Below are positions 33,566 through 43,481 of a stretch of 64,000 nucleotides of DNA, piece by piece. Source of the stretch: Saccharibacillus nicotianae (GTDB taxonomy: Bacteria > Bacillota > Bacilli > Paenibacillales > Paenibacillaceae); the NCBI RefSeq assembly GCF_042681745.1, contig NZ_JBHUGF010000010.1, positions 1,364,001 to 1,428,000 on the forward strand, read 5' to 3'. Each line of letters begins with the position of its first letter. Positions within the stretch are counted from its first letter, which is position 1. The notes beneath the pieces are model-generated. The model made no database searches, was not told the DNA's origin, and saw only the letters and a program-made list of their open reading frames with translations. The position numbers were made by a program, and so were the translations under genes.

Positions 33566-36307
33566 ATGAATTCATTTTTAAATAACGGATTAGAAGTCAT
33601 ACAACTGCAATGTGAATATCGTACCGACTGGTTAGGGAGTGATCATCTTCGTCCTCAATTTAGCTGGGTTATTCAATCTAATCAACGATCGACAATACAG
33701 TATAGCTACCATATACAAGTTTCTTTAGAGAAAGAAGATTGGACACAGCTTCTCTGGGATTCTGGAGTCGTGGTTAGTGATCAATCGATTCAAGTCGAGT
33801 ATGCAGGGTCACCTTTGCAATCCCGTACCCGTTATTATTATCGTGTACAGATTGAAGATCAAAGGGGAAGAAGGTCAACATGGAGTGAGATTCAGTGGTG
33901 GGAGACGGCTTTGTTAGATCAAGCAGAATGGCAAGCACAATGGATTACTCCAGAGGAAGAATGGCATCATCCACAGTTAGAATCTGTTTTTCAATTACGT
34001 AAAGCATTTACATTAGCTAGCAATATCAGTTCTGCACGTATCTATGCAACAGCAGCAGGATTATATGAGCTGTCTATCAATGGTGCGCGTGTAGGCGATG
34101 AATGGTTTGCCCCAGGCTGGACTAGCTATACCCATCGCCATCAGTATCAGACGTATGATGTTACAAATTATCTACAAGCAGGGCAGAATACAATTGGCGT
34201 CAGTCTAGCAGATGGATGGTATACCGGTCGTCTTGGTTGGGAAAATCAGCGTCAGCATTACGGAGAGCACAAAGCCTTATTGTTACAGCTTCATCTTCGG
34301 TATGACAATGGAGAAGAAGCAATCATCGGTACAGATACATCATGGCGCAGTGCATCCAGTCCAATTACTCTGGCGTCTATTTATGATGGAGAACATTATG
34401 ATGCGCGCTTAGAACAACCGGATTGGGATCAACCTGTCTATGATGATTCTGCATGGTCAGGTGTGAAAGTAATCGAATTACCTTATCATCATCTGATTGC
34501 TCAAGAAAATTGGGCTGTTCGCGTAACAGAGATACTGAATCCTGTAGAAGTGATACATACACCTGCCGGAGAGACAGTATTAGATATGGGGCAAAATATG
34601 GTCGGTCGTATACGTGTAAAAGGTATTTTACCTGCTGGTACGCACTATGTTATACATCATGCTGAAATTTTAGATCAACAAGGGAACTTTTATCGTGGTA
34701 ATTTGCGAACTGCCAAGCAAGCCGTTCATTATATCGCTAATGACCAACAAGATCGTATGATCAACCATGCGCCACGCTTTTCGTTTCAAGGCTTCCGCTA
34801 TATCCAGATTGAAGGATTAGATCACCTCACCGATCAGCAATTACTAGAGATGGTTACAGGAGAAGTGATGCATTCTGATATGCCGATTGCAGGTTCATTT
34901 GAATGTTCTCATCCTCTAATCAATCAATTACAGCGTAATATTGTATGGGGACAACGGGGCAATTTTCTTGACGTGCCTACAGATTGTCCGCAACGAGATG
35001 AACGCTTGGGTTGGACAGGAGACGCACAGGTATTTATACGCACCGCAGCATTCAACTACAATATCGCTCCTTTTTTCAAAAAGTGGTTACGTGACTTGAG
35101 CGCAGATCAACGCTCAAATGGCAGTGTACCTTTTGTTGTGCCTGATGTTTTAAGTGTACCGGACGATGAAAAAGGAGATACAGAATTGCCTGCTTCAGCG
35201 GCGTGGGGAGATGCGGCGGTGATCTGTCCTTGGGTGATCTATTTGCATTATGGAGATCAGAAAATATTACAAGAACAATATAGTAGTATGAAAGCATGGG
35301 TTGATTATATTTACAATCAAGGCAGTAATCATTATCTCTGGAATACAGGATTTCATTTTGGAGATTGGTTAGCACTGGATGCCAAAGAAAATAGTTATAT
35401 GGGAGCGACACCTGTCGATCTGGTTGCTACTTCGTACTTTGCCTATTCTACTCGAATTGTACGGGATACTGCTGTTGTATTAGGTGAAGCAGAAGATGTG
35501 AAATTATACAGTGAACGCCTTGAGCAAATTATTCAGGCATACCGTCATGAATTTGTGACACCAGCAGGACGACTAGCTGCACCGACTCAGACTGCACATG
35601 CGCTAGCATTGATGTTTCATTTGTTAGAAGAACCCGATCAACAACGTACCGCCACTGAATTAAATCGTCTTGTGATCCAAAATGATTATCATTTAACGAC
35701 AGGGTTTGTCGGTACTCCGTATCTATGTTTTGCTTTGTCAGATCATGGATATCATGAGACAGCGATCAAATTATTACTTCAGGAGCAATATCCATCCTGG
35801 TTATATCCTCTTTCCAAAGGCGCTACAACAATCTGGGAGCACTGGGATGGTATTAAGACAGACGGATCATTCTGGCCGGATGACATGAACTCGTACAATC
35901 ATTACGCGTATGGTGCAATCGGAGAGTGGTTGTATCGTTATGTTGCCGGATTAGATATGGATGAGAGTATGCCTGCCTACAAAAAAAGTAAAATTCATCC
36001 TCGATATGGCGAAGGAGAGATTACTTCTGCTAGCGCTATATTAGAATCTGCTTATGGAAAAATCCAATCTAGCTGGATTGAGCAGGAGGGTCAGCGACAA
36101 TTAGAAGTGATAATTCCTGCCAATACAACGGCTGATATTATATTAGATCATGCTATATTATCTTCTATTCGAGAACATGGTCAGCCATTACACGAGATTG
36201 AAGGGATTCAGAATATACAAGAAGTTCAAGGCACAGTCATCCTAACGATTGGTTCCGGTCATTACCATTTGGTGTACCAATATCAGCCGATCACAACATC
36301 GGTATAA
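33566..36307 (+). CDS. GH78 alpha-L-rhamnosidase
   Basis: A 913-residue intracellular enzyme (no signal peptide) that releases terminal alpha-L-rhamnose from pectin fragments or flavonoid glycosides. Fibronectin-like and carbohydrate-binding beta domains (about 1-420) precede the (alpha/alpha)6 catalytic barrel (about 425-800) and a C-terminal beta-sandwich. The signature DCPQRDERLGWTGDAQVF, with the conserved acidic residues of family 78, is in the barrel. RBS AAGGAGCGG. Regulated by the divergent AraC gene and probably CcpA. Its product would be the substrate of RhaM at 18894. Confidence 0.94.
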   Translation: MNSFLNNGLEVIQLQCEYRTDWLGSDHLRPQFSWVIQSNQRSTIQYSYHIQVSLEKEDWTQLLWDSGVVVSDQSIQVEYAGSPLQSRTRYYYRVQIEDQRGRRSTWSEIQWWETALLDQAEWQAQWITPEEEWHHPQLESVFQLRKAFTLASNISSARIYATAAGLYELSINGARVGDEWFAPGWTSYTHRHQYQTYDVTNYLQAGQNTIGVSLADGWYTGRLGWENQRQHYGEHKALLLQLHLRYDNGEEAIIGTDTSWRSASSPITLASIYDGEHYDARLEQPDWDQPVYDDSAWSGVKVIELPYHHLIAQENWAVRVTEILNPVEVIHTPAGETVLDMGQNMVGRIRVKGILPAGTHYVIHHAEILDQQGNFYRGNLRTAKQAVHYIANDQQDRMINHAPRFSFQGFRYIQIEGLDHLTDQQLLEMVTGEVMHSDMPIAGSFECSHPLINQLQRNIVWGQRGNFLDVPTDCPQRDERLGWTGDAQVFIRTAAFNYNIAPFFKKWLRDLSADQRSNGSVPFVVPDVLSVPDDEKGDTELPASAAWGDAAVICPWVIYLHYGDQKILQEQYSSMKAWVDYIYNQGSNHYLWNTGFHFGDWLALDAKENSYMGATPVDLVATSYFAYSTRIVRDTAVVLGEAEDVKLYSERLEQIIQAYRHEFVTPAGRLAAPTQTAHALALMFHLLEEPDQQRTATELNRLVIQNDYHLTTGFVGTPYLCFALSDHGYHETAIKLLLQEQYPSWLYPLSKGATTIWEHWDGIKTDGSFWPDDMNSYNHYAYGAIGEWLYRYVAGLDMDESMPAYKKSKIHPRYGEGEITSASAILESAYGKIQSSWIEQEGQRQLEVIIPANTTADIILDHAILSSIREHGQPLHEIEGIQNIQEVQGTVILTIGSGHYHLVYQYQPITTSV

Positions 36308-36613
36308 ATACATGGTATACATGGCAAAAAATATGGTTAAAAGCTCTGTTGTTTCTTTGTACAACAGGGCTTTTTGCTATTCTTATCTATTCTGCTGTAT
36401 CTATAAAAGTGGCATCGCTATACAACCACTGTTATAATCATACGCAATGTGTTAGAGATTCATCGTCAAAATGGCAGGGTAAAACATGCATAAATTTACA
36501 ATAACACTTATAGAGAGACAATAATACAACGTGCCTTCTCAGCACAGAACTAGAAAAAATGGCTATTGAGCTGTTGAACAATAGCATTGTTTTCTGGCAA
36601 AGGAGCGAAAGAG
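36308..36613. other. 306-base gap after the rhamnosidase
   Basis: It contains the terminator at 36339-36376. The remainder is AT-rich with no supported gene; it presumably holds the promoter of the acyltransferase. Confidence 0.4.
36339..36376 (+). terminator. Terminator of the rhamnosidase gene
   Basis: A 14-bp stem (36339-36352 with 36361-36374, one wobble) with a T-run. Confidence 0.78.
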
Positions 36614-37636
36614 ATGAACACGAGAGATTATTATTTTGATAATTTGAAATTCCTTTTGATTACTTTAGTAGTCATCGGTCATTTGATTGAGCCGTTATAT
36701 GAAGATCCGGTACTACGACCGATTTATTTGATGATTTATACGTTTCATATTCCGCTATTTGTGCTGATATCCGGTTATTTTGCTAAAAATATCGGTAGTG
36801 GCGACTATTTGAACAAAGTGATTAGCCGATTGATTGTACCTTATTTGCTTTTTGAATCGTTATATTCGCTGTTTGATTTCTGGATATACGATCGCGCTGA
36901 ATTAAAATTTTCTTATTTTACGCCGTACTGGTTGATGTGGTTCTTTTTTAGTATGATTTTGTGGAAAGTAGCCATGCCTTATATCATTCGTATTCGTTAT
37001 GCTGTGCCTATAGTGATTGGAATCGCTATCCTAGCAGGATATGCTAATGATGCACAATATTATGCTAGTGTGTCACGTACGCTTGTCTTTTTCCCTTTCT
37101 TTTTGATCGGTTATTATTTAGATAAATCGCTTATCGATCGATTACGTACGACTACGATGCGAATCTATTCCAGTATTGGATTGATCCTTACATATGTGGT
37201 GATCTCGTCATATGGATATACATTTAAAAAAGAATGGTTTTTTGGCAGTTTCTCTTATGAATCGTTAGGGCATGACGAATGGAGTGCAGGTATATATCGG
37301 ATGGCTGTTTATGGGGCTGCTGTAGTGATTGGAGCTATGGTTATGATTTTAATTCCTCAGCGCCAACTTCCCTGGATATCGACAATGGGTACTAATACGC
37401 TGTATACATACCTGCTACATGGATTTATCGTGTTGTATCTGACCGCAGGTGATTCTTATGCTCACTTTACAACGACAACCGAAAAGTTACTGTTAATTCC
37501 TCTAGGAATCATGCTAACGATGTTATTATCTTTTAGCAGTATTCGTTATCTATTCAAATGGTTAGTTGAACCTAAAATGAAGTTGTTATTGAAATCGAAT
37601 CCCCATCGTTCTAATCGCAAAAGCCAAACAGGATAA
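36614..37636 (+). CDS. Acyltransferase-3 family membrane O-acetyltransferase
   Basis: A 340-residue protein with about ten membrane segments. ATG at 36614 follows AAAGGAG; the longer reading begins before it. The N-terminal YFDNLKFLLITLVVIGHLIEP carries the conserved His of the acyltransferase-3 (OatA/WecH/fucose-4-O-acetylase-like) family, and FHIPLFVLISGYFAK is the second family motif. It would acetylate a cell-surface sugar. A GNAT acetyltransferase follows 20 bases later in the same unit. Confidence 0.87.
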   Translation: MNTRDYYFDNLKFLLITLVVIGHLIEPLYEDPVLRPIYLMIYTFHIPLFVLISGYFAKNIGSGDYLNKVISRLIVPYLLFESLYSLFDFWIYDRAELKFSYFTPYWLMWFFFSMILWKVAMPYIIRIRYAVPIVIGIAILAGYANDAQYYASVSRTLVFFPFFLIGYYLDKSLIDRLRTTTMRIYSSIGLILTYVVISSYGYTFKKEWFFGSFSYESLGHDEWSAGIYRMAVYGAAVVIGAMVMILIPQRQLPWISTMGTNTLYTYLLHGFIVLYLTAGDSYAHFTTTTEKLLLIPLGIMLTMLLSFSSIRYLFKWLVEPKMKLLLKSNPHRSNRKSQTG

Positions 37637-37656
37637 AGCAATCACAAGGAGGAGCT

Positions 37657-38097
37657 ATGGAGAATATTACGGTACAGCAGATAGATTGGAATAGTGATCA
37701 ATATCTTGCGTGTCTGGCATTGCGTGATGAAGTACTACGGCAACCTTTAGGACTCAGTATATGGGATGATCCCTGGCAAGAAGAAGGCAACGATATTCAT
37801 ATCTGTGCGACTTGGGGAGAAGATACTGTGGGTGTCCTTTTGTTGCGTCCACTTGATCAGCAAATGATACAGATGAAGCAAGTCGCTGTAAGCGAAGCTG
37901 TTCGGGGGAAACATGTTGGCAAGAAGTTAGTAGAATTAGCTGAGCAGATTGCTATCACTGAAGGATATCGCACTATCATTTTACATGCCCGCGAGAATGC
38001 TATTCCTTTTTATACAAAGCTTAATTACTCTTCAGTCGGAGAACCATTTACAGAAGTGGGTATCAAGCATAGTAAAATGATCAAACATATCCAGTAA
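37657..38097 (+). CDS. GNAT family N-acetyltransferase
   Basis: A 146-residue single-domain GNAT enzyme. The acetyl-CoA motif A region reads MKQVAVSEAVRGKHVGKKLVELAE, followed by LHARENAIPFYTKLNY, as in small ElaA/YjcF-like acetyltransferases. RBS AAGGAGGAG. Downstream of the acyltransferase-3 gene by 20 bases, so co-transcribed. Substrate unknown. Confidence 0.9.
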   Translation: MENITVQQIDWNSDQYLACLALRDEVLRQPLGLSIWDDPWQEEGNDIHICATWGEDTVGVLLLRPLDQQMIQMKQVAVSEAVRGKHVGKKLVELAEQIAITEGYRTIILHARENAIPFYTKLNYSSVGEPFTEVGIKHSKMIKHIQ

Positions 38098-38105
38098 ATC
38101 AATCC

Positions 38106-38176
38106 AACGTTAATGAAATATCAGGTGAGCAGAGCAGTAAAATGTTCTGTTATCGATATTTTGTTAACGTTTTTTG
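38106..38176 (+). terminator. Long hairpin terminator after the GNAT gene
   Basis: A 17-bp stem with two wobbles (38106-38122 with 38155-38171), an inner helix and a final T-run. Confidence 0.78.
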
Positions 38177-38286
38177 GTGAGGCTTGATAATACACCATAG
38201 ATGCAAGTTCACTAGACGACTGATGTAGAAGGAAGATATGATAATGAAGTGTAACTTAGAACGTATATTTTGGATAAGGAAAGGAA

Positions 38287-39471
38287 ATGATTATGTCAGC
38301 TATTTTATATTATAACGATCCCTTTTTGCGAGAATGGACAACAACGATTGTAGAACGTCGTGAACAAAATAATCAGTACTTTGTTCGTTTGGCAGAGACT
38401 GCTTTTTATCCACATGGCGGAGGACAGCCTTGTGATACAGGAACGATTAATCATATTGACGTGCTGGATGTGGTAAAAGAAGAAGAGGTGATCTGGCATC
38501 AAGTGTCGCAATTACCTGATGAAGATGAAGTACAGTGTCAATTGAACTGGGAACGTCGATTTGATTATATGCAACATCATACCGGACAACATTTATTATC
38601 AGCTACTGCTTTACAATTGTTCGACGCACCAACACTGAGTTTTCATTTAGGACAAGATATGGTAACGATAGATATTGATCGCAAATCTTTGAGTGACACT
38701 GAATTAGCAACGCTCGAACAAGCGGTAAATCAGCGGATTTACGATAATCTAGCGGTAACCAGTTATTTTGTCAATGCAGAACAGTTGGCTCAATTACCTG
38801 TAGTCAAAATGCCTAAAGTAACCGAAAATATCCGCATCGTCGAAATAGAAGGTGTCGAATACAATACGTGCGGAGGAACGCATGTATCACAAACTGGACA
38901 GATTGGGCTTATCAAATTATTCAAAGCAGAAAAGCAAAAAGGAAGTATCCGTCTATATTTCAAATGCGGGGCTCGTGCACTTCAAGATTACAATGACAGT
39001 CTGCATATTTTGAATACGCTTGCTAGTACATTTAATACAGGTCGCAAAGATATTTTGGAACGCTTTGGGAAATGGGAAGAAGATCAACAACAACTCAAAG
39101 CTGAATTAGAGCAATTGCGTAAAGCGAATGATAGTTATGAATCCAATCAGTTGCTGGCTCAGATTCAAAATCAACAGATAACTCATCTATTTGAACACAA
39201 AACATTATCAGACTTACAACGACTTGCTGGAACATTGATCGCCGAGCAAGAAGTGACTGTGCTATTTGCAACATTAAGTGAATACAAAGTCTTTTTAGCT
39301 CAAAAAGGGCACCCTCAGTTAAAATGTGGAGCTTTTTTCAAAGAGCATCTAGCTAGATTTAATGGAAAAGGTGGAGGAAGTGATCTTTCCGCGCAAGCTA
39401 CTTTCACTTCAGAAGCCGATCTTATCGCCTTTTACGAATTTGCACAGCAACAACTCAACCTTGTTCCTTAA
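38287..39471 (+). CDS. Alanyl-tRNA editing protein (AlaX-L type)
   Basis: A 394-residue free-standing editing protein that hydrolyses Ser- or Gly-tRNA(Ala). The N-terminal AlaX/second additional domain (about 1-235) has the zinc sites MQHHTGQHLLS (HxxxH) and YNTCGGTHVS (CxxxH). A coiled-coil stretch (about 250-300) and a C-terminal DHHA1-type domain (FNGKGGGSDLSAQA) follow. ATG 38287 and ATG 38293 are both plausible starts. This longer AlaX form keeps the C-terminal half of alanyl-tRNA synthetase. Stands alone. Confidence 0.92.
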   Translation: MIMSAILYYNDPFLREWTTTIVERREQNNQYFVRLAETAFYPHGGGQPCDTGTINHIDVLDVVKEEEVIWHQVSQLPDEDEVQCQLNWERRFDYMQHHTGQHLLSATALQLFDAPTLSFHLGQDMVTIDIDRKSLSDTELATLEQAVNQRIYDNLAVTSYFVNAEQLAQLPVVKMPKVTENIRIVEIEGVEYNTCGGTHVSQTGQIGLIKLFKAEKQKGSIRLYFKCGARALQDYNDSLHILNTLASTFNTGRKDILERFGKWEEDQQQLKAELEQLRKANDSYESNQLLAQIQNQQITHLFEHKTLSDLQRLAGTLIAEQEVTVLFATLSEYKVFLAQKGHPQLKCGAFFKEHLARFNGKGGGSDLSAQATFTSEADLIAFYEFAQQQLNLVP

Positions 39472-39506
39472 TATCAATATAGCGGGGCAGAATAATCTCA
39501 AAACGT

Positions 39507-39525
39507 TTATCAGTAGAACTGATAA
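39507..39525. promoter_or_regulatory. Candidate LysR-type (CysL-like) operator before cysJ
   Basis: TTATCAGT and ACTGATAA form a perfect 8-bp inverted repeat with a 3-base spacer. Its inner part has the T-N11-A pattern bound by LysR regulators. CysL activates cysJI in B. subtilis, so a similar site is expected here; the assignment is inference. Confidence 0.4.
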
Positions 39526-39658
39526 GTACTATAAGGCATTCTGATTGATAGTGAATTGACCGTTACATCGCACTATGATAAGTTCAAAGGAGTAAATTAA
39601 TTCTGATCACAATACTAGGAATTAGTATCGCAGGATGCTACAGATGGGGTGGATATTG

Positions 39659-41503
39659 TTGGAACTTCAAGTGATGAATAGTCCTTTTAATCAAGAGCAG
39701 GTCGATCTGCTTAATCGTCTTCTGCCTACACTCAATACAACACAACGGATTTGGCTTAGTGGATATATTGCAGCATTGCCTGAATCAGCGGCAGGTCCGA
39801 CAACAGTAACTGCTGTTGCTGCGCCAGTAGAAACAAGCAATGTACAAGAAACAGTTACACTATCCAAAGACGTTACAATCCTTTTTGGATCACAGACCGG
39901 TAATAGTAATGGCTTAGCCAAAAAAATGGCAAAAAAATTAGAAGAGCAAGGTTTTCAAATTACACTTTCATCGATGGGTGATTTTAAGCCTAATCAATTG
40001 AAAAAAGTAGAAAACTTGCTGATCGTGGTGAGTACACAAGGAGAAGGCGATCCACCGGATAATGCGATTCCTTTTTTTGAATTTGTGCATAGCAAACGAG
40101 CACCTCAATTAGATCATGCACGCTTTGCAGTGCTTGGATTGGGTGATACATCTTATGAATTCTTTTGCCAGACAGGGAAAGATTTCGATAAACGCTTAGA
40201 AGAACTGGGTGCAGAACGCCTTGTACCGCGAGTGGATTGCGATGTGGATTTTGAAGAACCGGCGACAGCATGGATGAACGATGTACTGACAGCTTTGACT
40301 CAATCGTCGGATACATCTAGCAGTGCAGTAGCTATCAATCCTTCTGGGACAGCTAGTGCAGTTGCAGTAGAGTCTGAATATACACGCACAAATCCGTTTC
40401 AAGCAGAAGTGCTAGAAAACTTAAATCTTAACGGACGCGGTTCCAGTCGGGAAACCCGCCATATTGAGCTTTCATTAGAAGGTTCTCATTTGGAATATCA
40501 ACCTGGCGATAGTCTGGGTGTGTATCCACAGAACCATCCGCAACTGGTGAGCGATATCATCTCGGCGATGAACTGGAAAGGCGATGATATCGTTACGATC
40601 AGCAAGCATGGAGATCAGGCTTCTCTGCATGAAGCTTTGCTTCATCATTACGAGATTACAACTGTCACGAAACCAATTGTACAGCAATTAGCCGAACTAT
40701 CTTCAAGTGATGAGTTAAAAGCATTAGTCTCACCCGGTCGTGAACAAGACCTTCGTGCTTATATCAGTGGCATCGATCTGCTAGATCTAATACAAGATCA
40801 TTCATTTGTAGGGGTATCTGCACAAGATTTCACTTCTGTATTACGTAAAATTCCTGCACGATTGTATTCGATTGCAAGTAGTCCGCAAGCTTTTCCAGAA
40901 GAAGTTCATGTGACGGTGCGGGCAGTGCGTTATGAAGCACGAGGTCGTGAACGATATGGCGTGTGTTCTGTACATTTAGCAGAACGTCTAGAAGCAGGTG
41001 ACACGTTACCTGTCTATATTCAACATAATGATAACTTCCGTCTGCCAGAGAATCCAGATACACCGATTATTATGATTGGGCCGGGTACAGGAGTCGCTCC
41101 GTTTAGAGCATTTGTTGGCGAACGTGAAGAAACAGGCGCTTCCGGTAAATCTTGGTTGTTCTATGGAGATCAGCATTTTGCTACCGATTTCTTGTATCAG
41201 ACTGAATGGCAACGCTGGCTTAAAGATGGTGTACTAACACGAATGGATGTTGCTTTTTCACGCGATACGGCTGAGAAAGTATATGTACAGCATCGTATGT
41301 TAGAACGCAGTAAAGAGTTGTTTGAATGGCTTCAAGAAGGTGCGGCTATCTATGTATGCGGTGACGAGAAACAGATGGCGAACGATGTCCATTTAACATT
41401 GGAACAAATTATCGCTCAAGAAGGTCAATTAAGCCCTGAAGAAGCGACAGAATATTTAACACGTATGCAACAGGAAAAACGTTATCAACGGGATGTATAT
41501 TAA
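39659..41503 (+). CDS. cysJ: Sulfite reductase flavoprotein subunit CysJ
   Basis: A 614-residue NADPH-dependent electron donor for assimilatory sulfite reduction. TTG at 39659 is chosen because GGGGTGG lies 6 bases upstream and the product then begins ELQVMNSPFNQ, as in Bacillus CysJ. Order: N-terminal tail, flavodoxin-like FMN domain (about 75-215; LFGSQTGNSNGLAKK), FAD-binding domain (about 235-460; RLYSIASSP, GVCSVHLAERL) and NADPH-binding domain (about 465-614; GPGTGVAPFRAF, KEKVYVQHRM-type end KRYQRDVY). Operon with cysI, 63 bases downstream. Confidence 0.95.
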   Translation: MELQVMNSPFNQEQVDLLNRLLPTLNTTQRIWLSGYIAALPESAAGPTTVTAVAAPVETSNVQETVTLSKDVTILFGSQTGNSNGLAKKMAKKLEEQGFQITLSSMGDFKPNQLKKVENLLIVVSTQGEGDPPDNAIPFFEFVHSKRAPQLDHARFAVLGLGDTSYEFFCQTGKDFDKRLEELGAERLVPRVDCDVDFEEPATAWMNDVLTALTQSSDTSSSAVAINPSGTASAVAVESEYTRTNPFQAEVLENLNLNGRGSSRETRHIELSLEGSHLEYQPGDSLGVYPQNHPQLVSDIISAMNWKGDDIVTISKHGDQASLHEALLHHYEITTVTKPIVQQLAELSSSDELKALVSPGREQDLRAYISGIDLLDLIQDHSFVGVSAQDFTSVLRKIPARLYSIASSPQAFPEEVHVTVRAVRYEARGRERYGVCSVHLAERLEAGDTLPVYIQHNDNFRLPENPDTPIIMIGPGTGVAPFRAFVGEREETGASGKSWLFYGDQHFATDFLYQTEWQRWLKDGVLTRMDVAFSRDTAEKVYVQHRMLERSKELFEWLQEGAAIYVCGDEKQMANDVHLTLEQIIAQEGQLSPEEATEYLTRMQQEKRYQRDVY

Positions 41504-41566
41504 ACGTTCAAGGTTCCAAACGGTTGAACGCTAATCATTCTGTAGATATCGAGAGGAGACAGTCAG

Positions 41567-43294
41567 ATGGGGAATCTAGAAAAAGAAAAACCGTATCCTC
41601 CACATGATCGAGCACATAGCGATGTTGAGGATATCAAGCGCAATAGTAATTATTTACGAGGTAGCTTAGAAGAAACGTTGAAAGATCCGATTACCGGTTC
41701 AATTCCAGAAGATGATAACCGTCTAATGAAGCATCATGGGAGTTATATGCAAGATGATCGTGATCTACGTACAGAACGTAATAAGCAAAAGTTAGAACCA
41801 GCTTATCAGTTTATGCTACGTGTGCGTGCTTCCGGTGGTGTAGTCACTCCTGCACAATGGCTGATGATGGATAGCATTTCTCATAAATACGGCAATGATA
41901 CAATTCGCTTAACGACCCGTCAATCGTTTCAGTTGCATGGTGTATTGAAATGGAATCTCAAAAACACGATTCGTGAAGTCAATGAATCGTTACTCAGTAC
42001 CCTTGCAGCTTGTGGAGACGTTAATCGTAACGTAATGTGTAATCCGAACCCATATCAATCAGATGTACATGCTCAAGTGTATGAGTGGGCTTGCAAAGTC
42101 AGTGAACATTTAGATCCGAAGACAAGAGCGTATCACGAAATCTGGTTAGATGAAGAAAAGATTATTGACAGCAATGAGGTAGAACCAGAACCAATCTATG
42201 GTGCAGTCTATTTGCCACGTAAGTTCAAGATTGGGATTGCGGTTCCACCTTCTAATGATGTCGATGTATTTTCACAAGATTTAGGCTTTATCGCTGTGGT
42301 CGAAAATGATGTATTGCTCGGATTCAACGTTTCGGTTGGTGGCGGTATGGGCATGACACATGGAGACGACAAAACCTATCCGCAAGTGTCTAAAGTAATC
42401 GGATTCTGTACACCAGAACAAATGATTGATGTAGCTGAAAAAACAGTAACGATTCAACGTGATCATGGTGATCGTGCGGTGCGTAAGCATGCTCGCTTCA
42501 AATACACAATAGATGATCGCGGACTACAGTGGTTCGTGGATGAATTACACGAACGTCTGGGCTGGCAGTTGCAGAGTGCGCGTCCGTTCCATTTTGACCA
42601 TAATGGAGATCGTTACGGTTGGGTGAAAGGAAGCAACGGCAAATCTCACCTGACGTTATTTATCCAAAATGGACGGATTATGGATGATGGTGATTATCAG
42701 TTGATGACAGGTTTGCGTGAAATTGCCAAAATTCATGATGGAGACTTCCGCTTAACAGCGAATCAAAATCTAATTATCGGTAATGTAAGCAGTCGTAAAA
42801 AGAAAAAGATTGAAGAATTGATCGAGCGTCATCAATTAACCGCTGGTGCTCATTATTCTGCTCTTCGTCGTAATTCGATGGCTTGTGTATCGTTACCGAC
42901 TTGCGGAATGGCGATGGCAGAAGCAGAGCGTTATTTACCTGAGTTGATCGACAAGATTGAACCGATCTTAGAAGAAGCAGGTCTGCGTGATGAAGATATC
43001 GTGATTCGTATGACCGGTTGTCCGAATGGATGTGCACGTCCAGCACTTGCAGAGATTTCATTTATTGGTAAAGCACCGGGTAAATATAATATGTATCTAG
43101 GCGGTAGCTTTACAGGGCATCGTCTAAACAAGCTATACAAAGAAAACATTGGCGAAGAAGAGATTTTGAATTCATTACGTCCAATGGTGAACCAATATGC
43201 CAAAGAACGGATCGCTGGCGAGCATTTCGGTGATTTTGTAATTCGTGCAGGATATGTAGCAGAAGTGTTAGATGGTATGCAATTTCATGCGTAA
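41567..43294 (+). CDS. cysI: Sulfite reductase hemoprotein subunit CysI
   Basis: A 575-residue siroheme and 4Fe-4S enzyme that reduces sulfite to sulfide for cysteine synthesis. The cluster ligands lie in CVSLPTCGMAMAEAE and MTGCPNGCARP near residues 445-490. The N-terminal region RTERNKQKLEPAYQFMLRVR and LTTRQSFQLHGV are typical of the ferredoxin-like half-domains. RBS GAGAGGAG. Paired with cysJ as in Bacillus; the genes for sulfate uptake and activation are not in this window. Confidence 0.95.
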   Translation: MGNLEKEKPYPPHDRAHSDVEDIKRNSNYLRGSLEETLKDPITGSIPEDDNRLMKHHGSYMQDDRDLRTERNKQKLEPAYQFMLRVRASGGVVTPAQWLMMDSISHKYGNDTIRLTTRQSFQLHGVLKWNLKNTIREVNESLLSTLAACGDVNRNVMCNPNPYQSDVHAQVYEWACKVSEHLDPKTRAYHEIWLDEEKIIDSNEVEPEPIYGAVYLPRKFKIGIAVPPSNDVDVFSQDLGFIAVVENDVLLGFNVSVGGGMGMTHGDDKTYPQVSKVIGFCTPEQMIDVAEKTVTIQRDHGDRAVRKHARFKYTIDDRGLQWFVDELHERLGWQLQSARPFHFDHNGDRYGWVKGSNGKSHLTLFIQNGRIMDDGDYQLMTGLREIAKIHDGDFRLTANQNLIIGNVSSRKKKKIEELIERHQLTAGAHYSALRRNSMACVSLPTCGMAMAEAERYLPELIDKIEPILEEAGLRDEDIVIRMTGCPNGCARPALAEISFIGKAPGKYNMYLGGSFTGHRLNKLYKENIGEEEILNSLRPMVNQYAKERIAGEHFGDFVIRAGYVAEVLDGMQFHA

Positions 43295-43332
43295 TGCTTA
43301 GTGTCTCAGCTACAATTTAAATGATTGTATCC

Positions 43333-43373
43333 AAATCCTTTACAGTGCCTTTGATGCTGTAAAGGATTTTTTT
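43333..43373 (+). terminator. Terminator of the cysJI operon
   Basis: A 13-bp stem (43333-43345 with 43357-43369) followed by seven T. Confidence 0.85.
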
Positions 43374-43481
43374 GTGTATTTCCATTATAAAATATCCTCA
43401 ATTATAACGTTGAGTTGTTAGCGATTTCCCCCTATAATAAAACGAGGAAAAAAGTCTAATAGAAAAGGTGTTATATCAACC

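Noticed and set aside
39472..39658. Riboswitch (S-box or T-box) before cysJ
   Set aside because: No anti-terminator/terminator pair or conserved core could be seen; only the inverted repeat at 39507 is supported.
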